NCBI GenBank assembly: GCA_045542735.1
Contig: JAZQLQ010000026.1
Span: 186,001 to 250,000 of the forward strand
Length of the DNA stretch: 64,000 nucleotides
Direction: 5' to 3'
From: UBA2882 sp045542735
GTDB taxonomy: Bacteria; Bacillota; Clostridia; Lachnospirales; Lachnospiraceae
In this document: positions 9,178 through 19,167 of the stretch, piece after piece
How the letters are laid out: every line of letters starts with the position of its first letter
How positions within the stretch are numbered: the stretch's first letter is position 1
The notes under the pieces: generated by a model
What the model saw: only the letters and a program-made list of their open reading frames with translations
Told to the model about the DNA's origin: nothing
Database searches by the model: none
Translations under genes and position numbers: made by a program

Positions 9178-10599
9178 CTATTCATCATCATCTTCTGCCA
9201 GAGGCAAGGTGAAGATAAACTCAGTACCTACACCTTCGGTGCTGACCACATTGATATTTTCACCGTGTGAGTGAATGATTTCCTTGGTAATAGACAGACC
9301 TAAGCCGGTTCCTTTTTTATCCTTACCACGGGATAAGTCGGTCTTATAAAAGCGGTCAAAGATTAGCTTCAGGCTCTCTTTGGGAATACCGATACCGGTG
9401 TCTTTTACAGAGACAAACAATTTATTGTGTTTTTCCTGAGTCTCGATGGTAATGGTCGAGTTGTTATGGGAAAACTTAATGGCATTATCCAAAAGGTTGT
9501 AAATAACCTGTTGTATTTTACTCATATCTGCATGGACAAACATTTCATCTCCGGAGAGAATCAGGGAGATAGAAATGGTTTTTTGCGCACATCGCCCTTC
9601 AAAGGTTTCAACTGTACTACGGATAATGGGGTTAATATCAAAGTCTGTCAATTCCAGTATCATGCCTTTGGTATTTAGGTTGTTTAAGGTTAGTAGGGAA
9701 TTGGTCAGTTTGGTCAGCCGCTCGGTTTCATTTAAAACAATATTCAGATATTTGTCGTGCATTTCCGGCGGAATAGTTCCGTCAATCATAGCTTCCAGAT
9801 AGCCACGGATAGAGGTCAGCGGCGAACGGAAGTCGTGGGAAACGTTGGCAACAAATTTCTTTTGGTTATCTTCCGAACGGGCAATTTCACTTGCCATGTA
9901 ATTTAGTGTAGCCGCAAGATAGCCCATCTCGTCATTGCTCTCCACAGAAAATTCATAATGCATATTACCGGCAGCGTACTGTTCCGTGGCATAAATGATT
10001 TTTTTCAAAGGAAGATAAAAAATTTCCGTAAAAAACAATAAGATAATCAGTGATAAAAAGATCAGCATAACTAAGGTGATATAGGTAATGCTCAGATAAT
10101 CATCACTTCGCGCGCGCAATTCATCCATAGGCTGGTGAATGATGACATAGCCTTTAATCTTGTAATTGGAGGTAATGGGCGTGTAGACACTTAATACCTC
10201 TTCATCAAATTCTCCATAGAAATCACTTTTGATATAGTAGGAGTCCGATGTGATGGAAGGGTCAAAGTTTTCAATGACCTGCGGATTGGAAACATCGGGC
10301 ATTTGCAAGGAGTTAACAACTACCGTACCGGAAGGATTGACAATCCAGACAGATGCCGACAAATAAGTGGAAATAGCATTTAACTGGCTGTATGCACTTT
10401 CGATGGTAATCTGATTGTTGTACAAGTCGCTGGCATATGTTTTGGCAATCAGGGAGGCTTCTTTGTAAAGTGTTTCGGCAGTTTCCCTGGTTTCATGCTC
10501 CAGTGTCAATGAGGATGAAAAGGTTGCAACAGCGATAAAACCAAAACAACTGAAAATCAAATATGCAACTAAAAACTTCAAATAGAGAGTTTTTTTCAT
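9178..10599 (-). CDS. Sensor histidine kinase with HAMP domain
   Basis: 473 aa. Two membrane helices (about 9-30 and 170-190) flank an extracellular sensor region; a HAMP linker follows, then the dimerisation H-box 'VSHDFRSPLTS' near 255 and the ATP-binding N, G1, F and G2 boxes ('NLLDNAIKFS', 'DTGIGIP', 'IFDRFYK', 'GTGLGLSI'). This is the PhoR/WalK-like class. The ATG overlaps the response-regulator stop by 4 bp, so the two form one operon. The stimulus cannot be told from the sequence. Confidence 0.95.
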   Translation of the reverse strand: MKKTLYLKFLVAYLIFSCFGFIAVATFSSSLTLEHETRETAETLYKEASLIAKTYASDLYNNQITIESAYSQLNAISTYLSASVWIVNPSGTVVVNSLQMPDVSNPQVIENFDPSITSDSYYIKSDFYGEFDEEVLSVYTPITSNYKIKGYVIIHQPMDELRARSDDYLSITYITLVMLIFLSLIILLFFTEIFYLPLKKIIYATEQYAAGNMHYEFSVESNDEMGYLAATLNYMASEIARSEDNQKKFVANVSHDFRSPLTSIRGYLEAMIDGTIPPEMHDKYLNIVLNETERLTKLTNSLLTLNNLNTKGMILELTDFDINPIIRSTVETFEGRCAQKTISISLILSGDEMFVHADMSKIQQVIYNLLDNAIKFSHNNSTITIETQEKHNKLFVSVKDTGIGIPKESLKLIFDRFYKTDLSRGKDKKGTGLGLSITKEIIHSHGENINVVSTEGVGTEFIFTLPLAEDDDE

Positions 10600-11312
10600 G
10601 ATTGTACCTCAAATTTGTAACCGATGCCCCATACGGTAGATAATCTCCAGGTGGCGTGATCGCGGATTTTCTCACGAAGACGCTTGATGTGAACATCTAC
10701 GGTACGTGTGTCACCGATGTATTCATAGCCCCAGATCTGGTCCAATAGCTGTTCTCTGGTAAATACCTGATTGGGTGAAGATGCAAGGAAATAGAGAAGC
10801 TCCAATTCCTTTGGCGGCATCTCGATGGTCTTGCCCTGATACAGAACAGAGTAATTGGTCAGATTTACAATCAAATCCGGATACTCTGCAATCTTTGCCT
10901 TGGAAGCGGTGCTGGCGGGTTCCGGTGCGGCGGGTACAACAGCTTTGTAGCGGCGAAGCACTGCTTTCACTCTTGCAACCAGCTCTTTGGTGTCAAAGGG
11001 CTTTTCCATATAGTCGTCGGCGCCAAGCTCCAAGCCCAATACCTTATCGAATACTTCACCTTTAGCAGAGAGCATGATAATAGGAGTGGATGAGGTAGCA
11101 CGTACTTCGCGACATACCTGATATCCGTCAATGCCGGGCAACATCAGATCCAATAAAATCAGATTGGGCTGGAATGTTTTCACAGTCTCTAAAGCGGATT
11201 CGCCATCGTGAACGATAAATGTCTCAAAACATTCTTTAGTCAGATATAACGAAATCAACTCTGCAATATTTTCATCATCATCTACAATTAAGATTTTTTG
11301 TTTGCTAACCAT
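10596..11312 (-). CDS. OmpR/PhoB-family response regulator
   Basis: 238 aa. The receiver domain (1-120) has the acidic pocket 'DDDE' at 11-14, the phosphate-accepting D55 in 'LILLDLMLPG', and the conserved Lys in 'YMEKPF'. An alanine/proline linker leads to a winged-helix DNA-binding domain with 'TRTVDVHIKRLREKI'. It is paired with the kinase directly downstream. The gene begins 15 bases after the MutS2 stop, so the three may share a transcript. Confidence 0.95.
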   Translation of the reverse strand: MVSKQKILIVDDDENIAELISLYLTKECFETFIVHDGESALETVKTFQPNLILLDLMLPGIDGYQVCREVRATSSTPIIMLSAKGEVFDKVLGLELGADDYMEKPFDTKELVARVKAVLRRYKAVVPAAPEPASTASKAKIAEYPDLIVNLTNYSVLYQGKTIEMPPKELELLYFLASSPNQVFTREQLLDQIWGYEYIGDTRTVDVHIKRLREKIRDHATWRLSTVWGIGYKFEVQS

Positions 11313-11327
11313 ACATACCTCCTATGT

Positions 11328-13718
11328 TTATTTAAATTCAGCAATGGTTACACCGGCATCGCCTTCGCCAAATTCTCCCAGGCGGAAGGATGCGATGTGG
11401 GATTGTCTTCTCAAATGATCGGAAACGGCCTTGCGCAGTGCGCCCGTTCCCTTTCCGTGAACGATGCGGACGCTGGGAAGATGAGCAATATAAGCATCAT
11501 CCAGATATTTATCCAGCACGGAAATAGCTTCATCACAGGTCATACCAAGCAGGTTTATTTCCGGCGAAATGGAAGCGGATTTGCTTACCTTTATCTTGGA
11601 AGAATGCGAACGGACCAGTTTGGGTACTTTAATCTCTTCTTCCATGGCAGGAGCCAGATCCTTGATGTTGACCTTGGATTTGATAATACCACACTGTACA
11701 AAGAGATTTCCTTTGTTGTCCGGCTTGGAAACAATGATGCCGTCTACACCCATGGATAATACGCGGACCTTTTCGCCGGGCTTGATAGCGTCGACAGTCA
11801 ATTTGGGTCCTGCGGGTGCTTTGGTTTTTAATGTCAATTTTTGGTTTTTTTCTGCAATTTTGGCACCGACTTTTTGTCGTTGTTTTTCCATTTCCTGCAT
11901 GGGAGTGCCGGTACCGTATTTGTGGAAATTGCGGATGGTCTCATCAGCCACATCCTTTGCTTCCTGTAAGATGTCGCGGGCCTCCTGTGTGGCTTCACGG
12001 ATGATACGCTCTCTGGTGGCATCCACTTTTTCCTGTTTTTGCTGCAATTGTTCTTTTAAGGTCTTGATCTCTTCCTTGTAGGAAGCAATCTCTAACTGTT
12101 CTTTCTCAATGGTCAGACGATTCTTTTCCAGGTTGGCAAGGACATCTTCAAAGCTGTTGTCCTCGTTAGACAAGCGCGTCTTGGCATCTTCGATAATATG
12201 AGTAGGAAGCCCAAGCTTACCGGAAATGGCAAAAGCGTTACTCTTGCCGGGAATGCCGATTAGCAAACGATAAGTAGGAGATAAGGTCTCCACATCAAAC
12301 TCGCAGCTGGCATTTTCTACACCGTTTTCGGATAAAGCGTAGAGCTTTAACTCGCTATAATGGGTGGTTGCCATAGTACAGACACTCCGTTTGTGCAAGG
12401 TGCTCAAGATGGAAATTGCCAAAGCGGCACCTTCTGTCGGATCTGTACCGGCACAAAGCTCATCAAAGAGACAAAGGCTACGACTATCAGCTTCCTTTAG
12501 CATATATACTATATTTTTCATGTGGGATGAGAAGGTGGACAAAGATTGCTCAATGCTCTGCTCATCACCGATGTCGGCAAATACGTTGTTAAACATCTTT
12601 AGTTTACTGCGGTCAAGGGCAGGAATATGAAGTCCTGCCTGTCCCATCAAGGTAAACAAGCCAACCGTCTTTAGGGAAACTGTTTTACCACCGGTGTTGG
12701 GACCGGTCACAATCAATTGGTCAAAATCTTCACCCAGACGGATATCAATGGGAACAACCGATTTGGGATTCAATAAAGGATGACGGCCTTTACGGATATT
12801 GATTCCTCCGCTTTCGGAAAAAATAGGCTCGGTAGCATTTTGCTCCAGTGCCAGTCTGCCCTTGGCAAAGATGAAATCCAATTGAGTCATCGTCCGTGCA
12901 TCCTGTGCGATAATATCTGCATAGGGTACAAAGGATTCGGAAAGCGTTGCAAGAATCTTTTCGATTTCCTCTTTTTCCAAAGATGCCAGTTCTTTTAATT
13001 TATTATTTAACTCCACAATGGAAGCCGGTTCAATAAAAAAAGTAGAGCCGGTGGCAGATTGATCATGAACCATACCGGGAACCTGACTTTTGTACTCTGC
13101 CTTAACCGGAAGACAATACCGGTTATTTCGCATGGTAATTACTGCGTCCATCAGATAGGTACGCAAAGAACCATTTACCATGGAGTTGAGTTGAGAATGA
13201 ATCTTATCACCGGTTCCGTTTATCTTGCGGCGGATATCCTTTAAGGTGGGAGAAGCATCATCTGCAAACTCATCGGGACCCAAGATACAACGTCTGACCT
13301 CAGTGCTTAAGTTGGTCAAAGGCTCCAAGGAATCAAAGAAATCTGTCAGACTATCCTTAGCGTCTGCATCAGTTTCTGCATCCGATGTGACACCAATCCT
13401 GCCATATTGTTTGACTCTTGCTACATTTTCCAAAAGGGCTGCCAATAAAAGCAATTCTTCGGCATTGAGATTGCCTCCGATGGAAAGATGTTTGGTGATA
13501 AAGCCGACTTCTTTGTTGTTGCCAAAGGACGTGGAACCGTTACGCAACAACCGTCCCACTGCGTCTTTTGTCTGTGTCTGGTAAAGACGGATTTTATCAA
13601 GGTCCGTTTGAGGGGTTACTTTGCGGCATAGCCGTTTACCCGGTTCTGAATCTGCATGCGTGGTCAGTTGCTCTATGATTTTGTCGAATTCTAATATTTT
13701 AAATGCTTTTTTGTTCAT
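11328..13718 (-). CDS. mutS2: MutS2 endonuclease/ATPase
   Basis: 796 aa from the ATG at 13718 (GGAG about 11 bases upstream); a longer frame to 13778 is less likely. Core MutS ATPase with Walker A 'GPNTGGKTVSLKT', Walker B 'CLFDELCAGTDP' and the 'TTHYSEL' His loop, then a long coiled coil (about 500-620) and a C-terminal Smr nuclease domain with 'HGKGTGAL'. MutS2 lacks the mismatch-recognition domain and in Firmicutes acts on recombination intermediates and collided ribosomes. It leads the minus-strand unit that includes the two-component system. Confidence 0.95.
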   Translation of the reverse strand: MNKKAFKILEFDKIIEQLTTHADSEPGKRLCRKVTPQTDLDKIRLYQTQTKDAVGRLLRNGSTSFGNNKEVGFITKHLSIGGNLNAEELLLLAALLENVARVKQYGRIGVTSDAETDADAKDSLTDFFDSLEPLTNLSTEVRRCILGPDEFADDASPTLKDIRRKINGTGDKIHSQLNSMVNGSLRTYLMDAVITMRNNRYCLPVKAEYKSQVPGMVHDQSATGSTFFIEPASIVELNNKLKELASLEKEEIEKILATLSESFVPYADIIAQDARTMTQLDFIFAKGRLALEQNATEPIFSESGGINIRKGRHPLLNPKSVVPIDIRLGEDFDQLIVTGPNTGGKTVSLKTVGLFTLMGQAGLHIPALDRSKLKMFNNVFADIGDEQSIEQSLSTFSSHMKNIVYMLKEADSRSLCLFDELCAGTDPTEGAALAISILSTLHKRSVCTMATTHYSELKLYALSENGVENASCEFDVETLSPTYRLLIGIPGKSNAFAISGKLGLPTHIIEDAKTRLSNEDNSFEDVLANLEKNRLTIEKEQLEIASYKEEIKTLKEQLQQKQEKVDATRERIIREATQEARDILQEAKDVADETIRNFHKYGTGTPMQEMEKQRQKVGAKIAEKNQKLTLKTKAPAGPKLTVDAIKPGEKVRVLSMGVDGIIVSKPDNKGNLFVQCGIIKSKVNIKDLAPAMEEEIKVPKLVRSHSSKIKVSKSASISPEINLLGMTCDEAISVLDKYLDDAYIAHLPSVRIVHGKGTGALRKAVSDHLRRQSHIASFRLGEFGEGDAGVTIAEFK

Positions 13719-13849
13719 AAAATGTATTACTCCATATATCAGCGGCAGATGTGTCTGCCTCTTGGAAAAGTATAGCATACATCACAAAAAAATGATATAC
13801 TGAAACTGTGCGACCAAAGTGGGAAAAAACAGAGAAAAAAGGAGAATTT

Positions 13850-15178
13850 ATGGAAGATAAAAAACCATATTCTTTTATAAACGAAACAGTAAAAGAAAGG
13901 CCTTTAAATAAAAGAAAGTTATTCCGAAAAACGGCGCTTAGCGTATTTACCGCTGTCATCTTCGGTGGAGTGGCATGTTTGACCTTTCTTTTGTTGGAGC
14001 CGGTTATCAGTAATCTGATATCGCCTGAGGAAATCGTAAAGGTAGAGTTTCCGGAGGAACAGGAAGAGATTGCACCGGAGGAAATGCTGACGGAAGAAAA
14101 TATTGCATACGAGAATCAGCTGGAAGAGCAACAGATAAGTCAGCAGATTAATCAACAGGTAAACCAGCAGTTACAGGAAGGCGCAGCAGACGGACAACTT
14201 GCACTGAAGACCTATCAGGTGATATATGATCAGTTATATCTGATCTCTACAGAGGCATCCTATTCCATGGTATTGGTGGAGGGAATGTCACAGGAGACAG
14301 ACTGGTTTCAAAATCAGGTAGAAAATATCAATGAGACTTCCGGTGTCATTGTGGCAAAGAATGAAGCACAGGTGTATATAGTGGCAGATTTAAATAGTTT
14401 GCCGGATGCCAGTAGCTATACTGTTACATTTTTTGACGGAACAACGAGAAAGGCATCGGTTAGAGGCAGTGATCCCAATACAGGGCTGGCGGTGTTTACT
14501 GTACCCACCTCATCTTTTGAAAAAGAGCATTGGGATAAATTATGTATCATGGAGCTGGGTAATTCCAACGCCATGAATGTGGTGGGAAGGCCGATTGTAG
14601 CAGTGGGCAGTCCCTTGGGACAAAGCGGGTCCATATGCTATGGTATTGTCACATCCAACCAGCAACTCGTAACCTATGCAGATCATCATTATCGTATCCT
14701 GACTACGGATATGACAGGAAGTACCAAAAATGCCAGCGGTGTATTGATTAACACATCGGGAGAGCTTCTGGGATTTATCACAAAGGAAGCCGGCGCTAAC
14801 ACTTCTACCTCTTTGATTACGGGATTTGGCGTATCGGATGTGAAAAATTTGATTGAAGAGCTTTCCAATGAAGATAAGAGGCTATATCTGGGTATTCACA
14901 GTGCGGCTGTGACAGAGGAAATCCACACAGAGCTAGGTATACCGTATGGTATGTATGTAACAGAGGTAGATAGCGGTTCGCCTGCCATGACTTGCGGCAT
15001 CACCAATGGTGATGTTATTGTGGAGATTGGCAGTACCATGACCAACAGCCGCTCTGACTATGAGATGGCGTTAAAATCCTTGCGCGAGGATATGACAGTA
15101 GTTGTGAAGATTAAGCGTTTTAACGGTGAGGCGTATATTGACATCGAAGGAGAAATCAGACCGGAGGAATTAAGATAA
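13850..15178 (+). CDS. HtrA-like membrane protein with PDZ domain, triad apparently lost
   Basis: 442 aa from the ATG at 13850 (AAAGGAG upstream). An N-terminal cytoplasmic stretch, one membrane helix (about 30-52), a Glu/Gln-rich linker, a trypsin-like domain (about 150-325) and a C-terminal PDZ domain ('GMYVTEVDSGSPAMTCGI' and 'GDVIVEIG'). The order is that of HtrA/DegP. However, where HtrA has a catalytic His after the first strands this protein has 'YIVADLN', the Asp site reads 'NTGLAVF', and the 'GNSGGPL' serine motif reads 'KNASGVL'. It is probably a pseudoprotease that binds peptides. It overlaps the next gene by one base (TAATG). Confidence 0.8.
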   Translation: MEDKKPYSFINETVKERPLNKRKLFRKTALSVFTAVIFGGVACLTFLLLEPVISNLISPEEIVKVEFPEEQEEIAPEEMLTEENIAYENQLEEQQISQQINQQVNQQLQEGAADGQLALKTYQVIYDQLYLISTEASYSMVLVEGMSQETDWFQNQVENINETSGVIVAKNEAQVYIVADLNSLPDASSYTVTFFDGTTRKASVRGSDPNTGLAVFTVPTSSFEKEHWDKLCIMELGNSNAMNVVGRPIVAVGSPLGQSGSICYGIVTSNQQLVTYADHHYRILTTDMTGSTKNASGVLINTSGELLGFITKEAGANTSTSLITGFGVSDVKNLIEELSNEDKRLYLGIHSAAVTEEIHTELGIPYGMYVTEVDSGSPAMTCGITNGDVIVEIGSTMTNSRSDYEMALKSLREDMTVVVKIKRFNGEAYIDIEGEIRPEELR

Positions 15179-16122
15179 TGAAATATTTAAAAGATTACAA
15201 AGATGGCGACAGAGTATATGACATTTATCTGTGCAAATTTAAACAGGCGGCAGTGACCAAAAACGGGAAACCCTATGAGACGGTTATTCTGCAAGATAAA
15301 ACGGGAACCATGGATGCTAAAATCTGGGATCCTAACAGCATGGGAATCGGTGATTTTGACGCACTGGATTTTATTGAGGTATATGGGGATATTGTTTCCT
15401 TTCAGGGGGCGTGTCAGGTCAATGTAAAGAGAATCCGTCGTTGCGAAGAAGGAGAGTACAATCCCGCAGAGTATTTACCTATTTCCAAGAAAGATATTGG
15501 GCAAATGTATGGAGAGTTAAAAGAACTCATCAACTCTTTAGACAATAAATACTGTAAGCAGTTGCTTACCAAAATGTTTGTAGAAGATACAGACTTTGCC
15601 AAAAAATTCTGCAACTCATCAGCGGCGAAAACGGTTCACCACGGCTTTGTGGGTGGACTTTTGGAGCATACTTTGAGCGTTACCAAAATGTGTGACTTTT
15701 ATTGCACCCAGTATCCGATTTTAAAAAGAGACTTGCTGTTGACAGCGGCAATCTGCCATGATATCGGTAAGGTAAAAGAGTTGTCACCTTTCCCGGAAAA
15801 CGATTATACAGATGTGGGTAATCTCTTGGGACATATTGTAATGGGCAGTGAGATGGTATCTGACGCAGCGAGAGAAATTCCCGGATTTCCGCCCACATTG
15901 CTTGGTGAATTAAAGCACTGTATATTGGCTCATCATGGAGAATTGGAATATGGTTCTCCCAAGAAGCCTGCGTTGGTAGAAGCAGAAGCCTTGAACTTTG
16001 CAGATAATACAGATGCCAAGATGGAGACCTTTACAGAGCTATTGGAAGCAACCAATGAAAAAGGTTGGCTTGGCTATAACCGTATGCTGGAAAGTAATAT
16101 AAGAGCAACACGGATGGAGTAA
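15178..16122 (+). CDS. yhaM: YhaM-type 3'-5' exoribonuclease
   Basis: 314 aa. An N-terminal OB-fold (about 1-90) is followed by an HD phosphohydrolase domain: 'HHGFVGGLLEHTLSV' and 'AAICHDIGKVKEL', where the His-Asp pairs bind metal, then 'HCILAHHGELEYGSPK'. This matches YhaM/CbfA exonucleases, which trim RNA and single-stranded DNA in Firmicutes. The start overlaps the stop of the HtrA-like gene, indicating coupling. Confidence 0.92.
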   Translation: MKYLKDYKDGDRVYDIYLCKFKQAAVTKNGKPYETVILQDKTGTMDAKIWDPNSMGIGDFDALDFIEVYGDIVSFQGACQVNVKRIRRCEEGEYNPAEYLPISKKDIGQMYGELKELINSLDNKYCKQLLTKMFVEDTDFAKKFCNSSAAKTVHHGFVGGLLEHTLSVTKMCDFYCTQYPILKRDLLLTAAICHDIGKVKELSPFPENDYTDVGNLLGHIVMGSEMVSDAAREIPGFPPTLLGELKHCILAHHGELEYGSPKKPALVEAEALNFADNTDAKMETFTELLEATNEKGWLGYNRMLESNIRATRME

Positions 16123-16165
16123 TTACCAAACGTAATATAGAGATATGATACGAAAGTAAGACGAT

Positions 16166-17590
16166 ATGAGTGAGAAAAATAGTTATCAAAAAAATGACAG
16201 AGTGACCGTGACCATCGAAGATGTGGGCATGGATGGTGAAGGCATCGGTAAGGTCGACGGCTTTACTCTTTTTATCAAGGATGCGGTCATTGGCGACGTA
16301 GTAGAAGCCAAAATTATGAAGGCAAAGAAAAACTATGCATATGCAAGATTAGAGAAGGTGATTACACCTTCTCCTTTTCGCGTTGAGCCCTTGTGTGAAT
16401 ATGCCCGTGTGTGCGGAGGTTGTCAGATACAGGCAGTGGACTATGCAGAGCAGCTTCGGTTTAAAGAAAGAAAAGTCTTTCACGATTTGGTACGGATCGG
16501 AGGCTTTGATAAAGATTATATTGAGTCGGTTATGGAGCCTATTGTGGGGATGGAAGAGCCTTTCTATTACCGTAACAAGGCACAATATCCCGTCGGAACC
16601 AATAAAGAAGGTAAACTGGTGGCCGGTTTTTATGCAGGCAGGACCCATTCCATCATTGCCAACACGGACTGTAAGCTTGGGGTAACTGCTAATCAAAAGA
16701 TTTTAGAAGCTGTTTTGCAGTTTATGGAAGATAACCACATCCCTGCTTATGATGAAACTTTGCACAAAGGTTTGGTGCGTCATGTGCTGATCCGTTGTGG
16801 TTTTACCACCAAGGAAGTCATGGTGTGTCTGGTCGTTAACGGAAAGAGTTTTCCAAAGACCAAAGAACTGGTTGATGTCCTGCGGATGCTATCTCTGGAG
16901 GATGAAAACAATGGATGGAAAATAACCAGTGTCTGTACAAGCTCCAATACCAAAGATACCAATGTCATCATGGGTGATAACTTTGATGTATTGTATGGCA
17001 ATGGCTATATCACCGATTATATCGGAGATGTGGCATTCCGCATTTCGCCCCTGTCCTTCTATCAGGTCAATCCGGTACAAACGAAGAAATTATATGAATT
17101 GGCGTTAGAGTACGCGAACTTAAATGGTGGCGAAACGGTTTGGGATTTGTATTGTGGCATCGGAACAATCTCCCTATTCCTTGCAAAGGCAGCAGGCATG
17201 GTGTATGGTGTAGAGATTATTCCCCAGGCAATTGAGAATGCCAAAGACAATGCCAAGCTTAACAATATATCCAATGCGAAATTTTATGTAGGAAAGGCTG
17301 AGGAGGTCTTGCCTGAGAAATATGAAAAAGAGCAAATCAAAGCCGATGTTATTGTAGTAGATCCCCCCCGCAAGGGATGCGATGAAAAATGCTTAAACAC
17401 CATGGTCAAGATGAAACCGGAACGGATTGTCTATGTCAGCTGTGACCCGGCAACCTTGGCAAGAGATTTAAAATATCTGTGCGAGAATGGGTATGAACTG
17501 AAGCGAGTGAGGGCTGTGGACCAATTTCCGCATAGCGTGCATGTAGAGTGTATAGTGTGTATACAAAGAAAAAATGCCAAAGAAGATTAA
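16166..17590 (+). CDS. rlmD: 23S rRNA (uracil-5-)-methyltransferase, RumA/RlmCD family
   Basis: 474 aa. An N-terminal TRAM domain (about 8-68), cysteines of the iron-sulfur site ('CEYARVCGGCQIQ'), and the Rossmann methyltransferase domain with 'DLYCGIGTISLFLA', 'VVDPPRKGCD' and the catalytic Cys in 'YVSCDPATLARD'. It makes m5U in 23S rRNA; in Firmicutes one enzyme often modifies both U747 and U1939. GTG/ATG choice: ATG 16166 is used, though it lacks a strong RBS. It ends the operon that starts with the HtrA-like gene. Confidence 0.93.
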   Translation: MSEKNSYQKNDRVTVTIEDVGMDGEGIGKVDGFTLFIKDAVIGDVVEAKIMKAKKNYAYARLEKVITPSPFRVEPLCEYARVCGGCQIQAVDYAEQLRFKERKVFHDLVRIGGFDKDYIESVMEPIVGMEEPFYYRNKAQYPVGTNKEGKLVAGFYAGRTHSIIANTDCKLGVTANQKILEAVLQFMEDNHIPAYDETLHKGLVRHVLIRCGFTTKEVMVCLVVNGKSFPKTKELVDVLRMLSLEDENNGWKITSVCTSSNTKDTNVIMGDNFDVLYGNGYITDYIGDVAFRISPLSFYQVNPVQTKKLYELALEYANLNGGETVWDLYCGIGTISLFLAKAAGMVYGVEIIPQAIENAKDNAKLNNISNAKFYVGKAEEVLPEKYEKEQIKADVIVVDPPRKGCDEKCLNTMVKMKPERIVYVSCDPATLARDLKYLCENGYELKRVRAVDQFPHSVHVECIVCIQRKNAKED

Positions 17591-17852
17591 GCATTAAAAC
17601 AATAAATGTGCCATATTCATTTCTTGATTATAAAAGATTGGGAAGAAATGTACCTGGAACTGCCAGAGAGAAAGCCCAAAAAGAAAAAAATATGAATTGT
17701 AGGAAGTCACTCAGTTTACGATGATGTAAATTGGGTGATTTTTATTACAACAACAAAATGTACATTAAAATGAGAAAGAATCACATTTATAAGTTGGTTT
17801 TTGCGAAAAACTGTATATAATAGAAAGTAGAAAAGAAGGTGAAGTAGCAATC
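17591..17852 (+). terminator. Intergenic region with terminator and AAA-gene promoter
   Basis: Holds a strong hairpin at 17704-17741 (AAGTCACTCAGTTTAC / GTAAATTGGGTGATTT, loop GATGAT) followed by a short T run, the likely terminator of the RNA methyltransferase operon. Between 17600 and 17700 a short frame ends in 'PERKPKKKK', which may be the remnant of a lost gene; it is too short to call. The promoter is listed separately. Confidence 0.7.
17794..17821 (+). promoter_or_regulatory. Sigma-A type promoter for the AAA ATPase gene
   Basis: TTGGTT (17794-17799), 16-bp spacer, TATAAT (17816-17821). It lies 32 bases before the ATPase start, which has GAAGGTGAAG as ribosome site. Confidence 0.7.
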
Positions 17853-19112
17853 ATGTTAATTCAATTTAATTTTAAAAATTTCAAATCATTTAGAGAAGAG
17901 GCTACTTTGGATTTGTCTGCGGCGAAGATGAACGAGTTTTCAGACAGAGTAGTGACGGTTGGTAGCGAGAAGATTTTGCCGGTTGCTGCCGTTTATGGTG
18001 CAAATGCAAGCGGAAAGTCCAATATATATAATGCTTTTGAATATATGTCTGAGTATGTTGCAGAGTCCTTTAAGTATGGCGATGAGGAGGAGAAGTTTGA
18101 AGAGTTCAGACCAACGCCATTCTTGTTTGATTCCACATCTGCCGATGCAGAATCCAGCTTTGAGGTGTATTTTACATTGCCTGGTGATAAGACTGAGAGA
18201 AGTTATAACTATGGTTTTTGCATCAATAAGGAAGGTTTAACCGAAGAATGGCTTAATTCCAAGGCAAAGACTGCCAGAAAATACAGTACGGTATTTTATC
18301 GTGGAACTACTGACGAGGAGCTTGATTTGTCTGGCTTCCCTAAGAGCAGCAGGGATAATATTCAGGTAGCATTGGAAAAGCAGGTTCTTATTATTTCTTT
18401 GGGAGCAAAGCTGAAGATTGGTAAGTGTAAGGCAATCAGGGATTGGTTCCTTGCAAACGAGTTTGCTGATTTTGGAGATCCTTTTACCAACTTCTTTATG
18501 TCACGAAGATTGCCGAAGGGATTTGTAGAAGATAAGAATGTGCAGCAGAAGGTTGTGGAATATTTTGCATCTTTTGATGAGCATATCAAGGATTTCAGAA
18601 TTGAAAAGGTTCCTCAGGAGGCTGAAAGCAAGGAAGAGAGATACAAAATTAACGCACTTCACAAGATGATAGATTCTGATGAAATGGCGGAAATTCCGTT
18701 GGGACTAGAGTCTGCCGGAACCTTAAAGATGTTTGCGTTATATCCGGAGTTGCAGGAAGTGTTGGAGAAGGGCGGTGTGTTCTTCATTGATGAATTAAAT
18801 GCTCGTCTGCACCCGTTACTTGTAAGGAATTTCCTGCTTACATTCTTGAATCCGGAAATCAACACCAACCACGCACAGCTTGTATTTACAACCCATGATA
18901 CATGGCAGTTATCTAATCAGTTGTTACGTCGTGACGAAATTTGGTTTGTAGAAAAGGATAAAAGAGGTGTGTCTACACTTTACTCATTGGCTGATTTCGT
19001 GGATGAGGATGGTTCCCGTATCCGTAAGGACGAAAGCTATGAGAAGAATTACCTGATTGGAAAGTATGGTGCGATTCCTACCTTAAAGAGTATTGATATT
19101 TTAAAGGGCTAA
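17853..19112 (+). CDS. AAA15/RloA-like (COG1106) ATPase
   Basis: 419 aa, ABC/SMC-like ATPase of the group that includes RloA, AbiLi and OLD proteins. N-terminal strand 'NFKNFKSFREE', Walker A 'GANASGKS' at 49-56, a signature-like 'GLESAGTLK' at 284-292, Walker B 'GVFFIDEL' at 308-315 and the His switch 'FTTHDTWQL' at 345-353. There is no nuclease (Toprim) domain at the C-terminus. Relatives usually act with a separate effector gene directly downstream, such as RloB; here the next gene, 55 bp on, encodes an ADP-ribosyltransferase. The role in phage defence is inference from family and context. Confidence 0.88.
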   Translation: MLIQFNFKNFKSFREEATLDLSAAKMNEFSDRVVTVGSEKILPVAAVYGANASGKSNIYNAFEYMSEYVAESFKYGDEEEKFEEFRPTPFLFDSTSADAESSFEVYFTLPGDKTERSYNYGFCINKEGLTEEWLNSKAKTARKYSTVFYRGTTDEELDLSGFPKSSRDNIQVALEKQVLIISLGAKLKIGKCKAIRDWFLANEFADFGDPFTNFFMSRRLPKGFVEDKNVQQKVVEYFASFDEHIKDFRIEKVPQEAESKEERYKINALHKMIDSDEMAEIPLGLESAGTLKMFALYPELQEVLEKGGVFFIDELNARLHPLLVRNFLLTFLNPEINTNHAQLVFTTHDTWQLSNQLLRRDEIWFVEKDKRGVSTLYSLADFVDEDGSRIRKDESYEKNYLIGKYGAIPTLKSIDILKG

Positions 19113-19167
19113 GGGTGTTTAGGAGACACTGATTTAGTGTCAATATTAGTGGGAAGGAGACCCCGAC

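Noticed and set aside
17608..17720. Short frames between the RNA methyltransferase and the ATPase, one ending in a Lys-rich 'PERKPKKKK' tail
   Set aside because: Fragmentary, no ribosome site, and partly overlaps the terminator; at most a gene remnant.
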